Source: Neobacillus endophyticus (GTDB taxonomy: Bacteria > Bacillota > Bacilli > Bacillales > Cytobacillaceae). From it: a stretch of DNA of 64,000 bases. The notes under the pieces were generated by a model. That model saw only the letters and a program-made list of their open reading frames with translations, did no database searches and had not been told where the DNA came from. Of this stretch, positions 63,824 to 64,000 are shown piece by piece. How positions within the stretch are numbered: the first letter of the stretch is position 1; the number at the start of each line of letters is the position of its first letter. The stretch lies in the NCBI RefSeq assembly GCF_013248975.1, contig NZ_JABRWH010000001.1:4484001-4548000 (forward strand), in the 5' to 3' direction. The position numbers were made by a program, and so were the translations under genes.

Positions 63824-64000
63824 ATAATTTCACTCCTAAAATATTAATTGTGATTAATCACAAATATTCGATATGTCCGTTTGCCAGTTCCTTAATATGA
63901 GAGTTCATATCCCTCACACTTATAATCAGTGGCACCGGCCTTCAATAATTTGTTTTTTTGTAAAGGTTTCCATAAATTACAACACAGACTCGCTTCCTCA

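Overview
The window reads as chromosomal DNA of a low-GC, spore-forming Bacillaceae (Bacillus, Peribacillus or Neobacillus type). The evidence is strong GGAGG-type ribosome binding sites, many intrinsic terminators, and family content typical of that group: YqjA-like ArAE protein, CBO0543, DUF3231, DUF4317, SleB-type hydrolase, CheV, RocB, YkcB-like glycosyltransferase, Zur-boxed ZnuA. No rRNA, tRNA or CRISPR array was seen.

Layout. 1-6.9 kb: 3' end of a VanW-domain gene, a membrane protein, an alpha/beta hydrolase, a large YkcB-type glycosyltransferase, a HAD nucleotidase and an ArAE-family protein. 7.3-11.1 kb: HxlR regulator next to a broken alcohol dehydrogenase, then a divergent LysE exporter/MocR regulator pair. 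11.3-18.5 kb: three separate DinB-fold proteins, an ApbE flavin transferase followed by two small exported coiled-coil proteins, a convergent ferric-reductase-like haem membrane protein, and a large permease.

19.1-26.2 kb holds the most notable structure. A 6.68-kb integrated element lies between two copies of the 6-bp core GGTTCT and splits a small host gene. Joining the two host halves at the core restores one uninterrupted 127-codon reading frame. The element carries a large serine recombinase (with a degenerate duplicate), a Rep_trans/pT181-like rolling-circle initiator with a matching double-strand-origin palindrome, a DUF3231 protein and several small genes, but no conjugation genes. 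The recombinase gene itself crosses the left core, so integration swaps its last codons: the excised circle would encode a protein about 20 residues longer.

26.5-31.7 kb: rifampicin phosphotransferase with a stop-start-coupled 47-aa ORF, an internally repetitive Arg/Asn/Ser-rich protein, an acetyltransferase and a CBO0543 protein. 31.7-36.5 kb: an acetyltransferase, a Na+/H+ antiporter with a terminator in its leader, a secreted two-domain protein, the ZnuA lipoprotein behind a Zur box, and a LysM/SleB hydrolase. 36.8-45 kb: a beta-helix protein, DUF4317, a PNPOx-fold protein, a His/Cys-tailed protein, CheV, a GNAT protein and a double GGCT protein.

45.2-45.85 kb is an array of thirteen 52-bp tandem units. 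It is followed by formate dehydrogenase maturation and catalytic genes (fdhD; fdhF-type subunit plus DUF1641), with a terminator hairpin in the fdhF leader. 50.7-57.4 kb: a GNAT gene and a tetR gene sharing near-identical operators, a membrane-anchored cytochrome c, DUF1003, a DUF1906-type hydrolase-like protein and an L,D-transpeptidase. A ~140-bp dispersed repeat occurs twice (38.8 and 55.3 kb). 57.8-63.8 kb: M24 aminopeptidase, O-antigen-ligase-like protein, VOC protein, and an arginine-related pair (RocB and a DDAH-type hydrolase).
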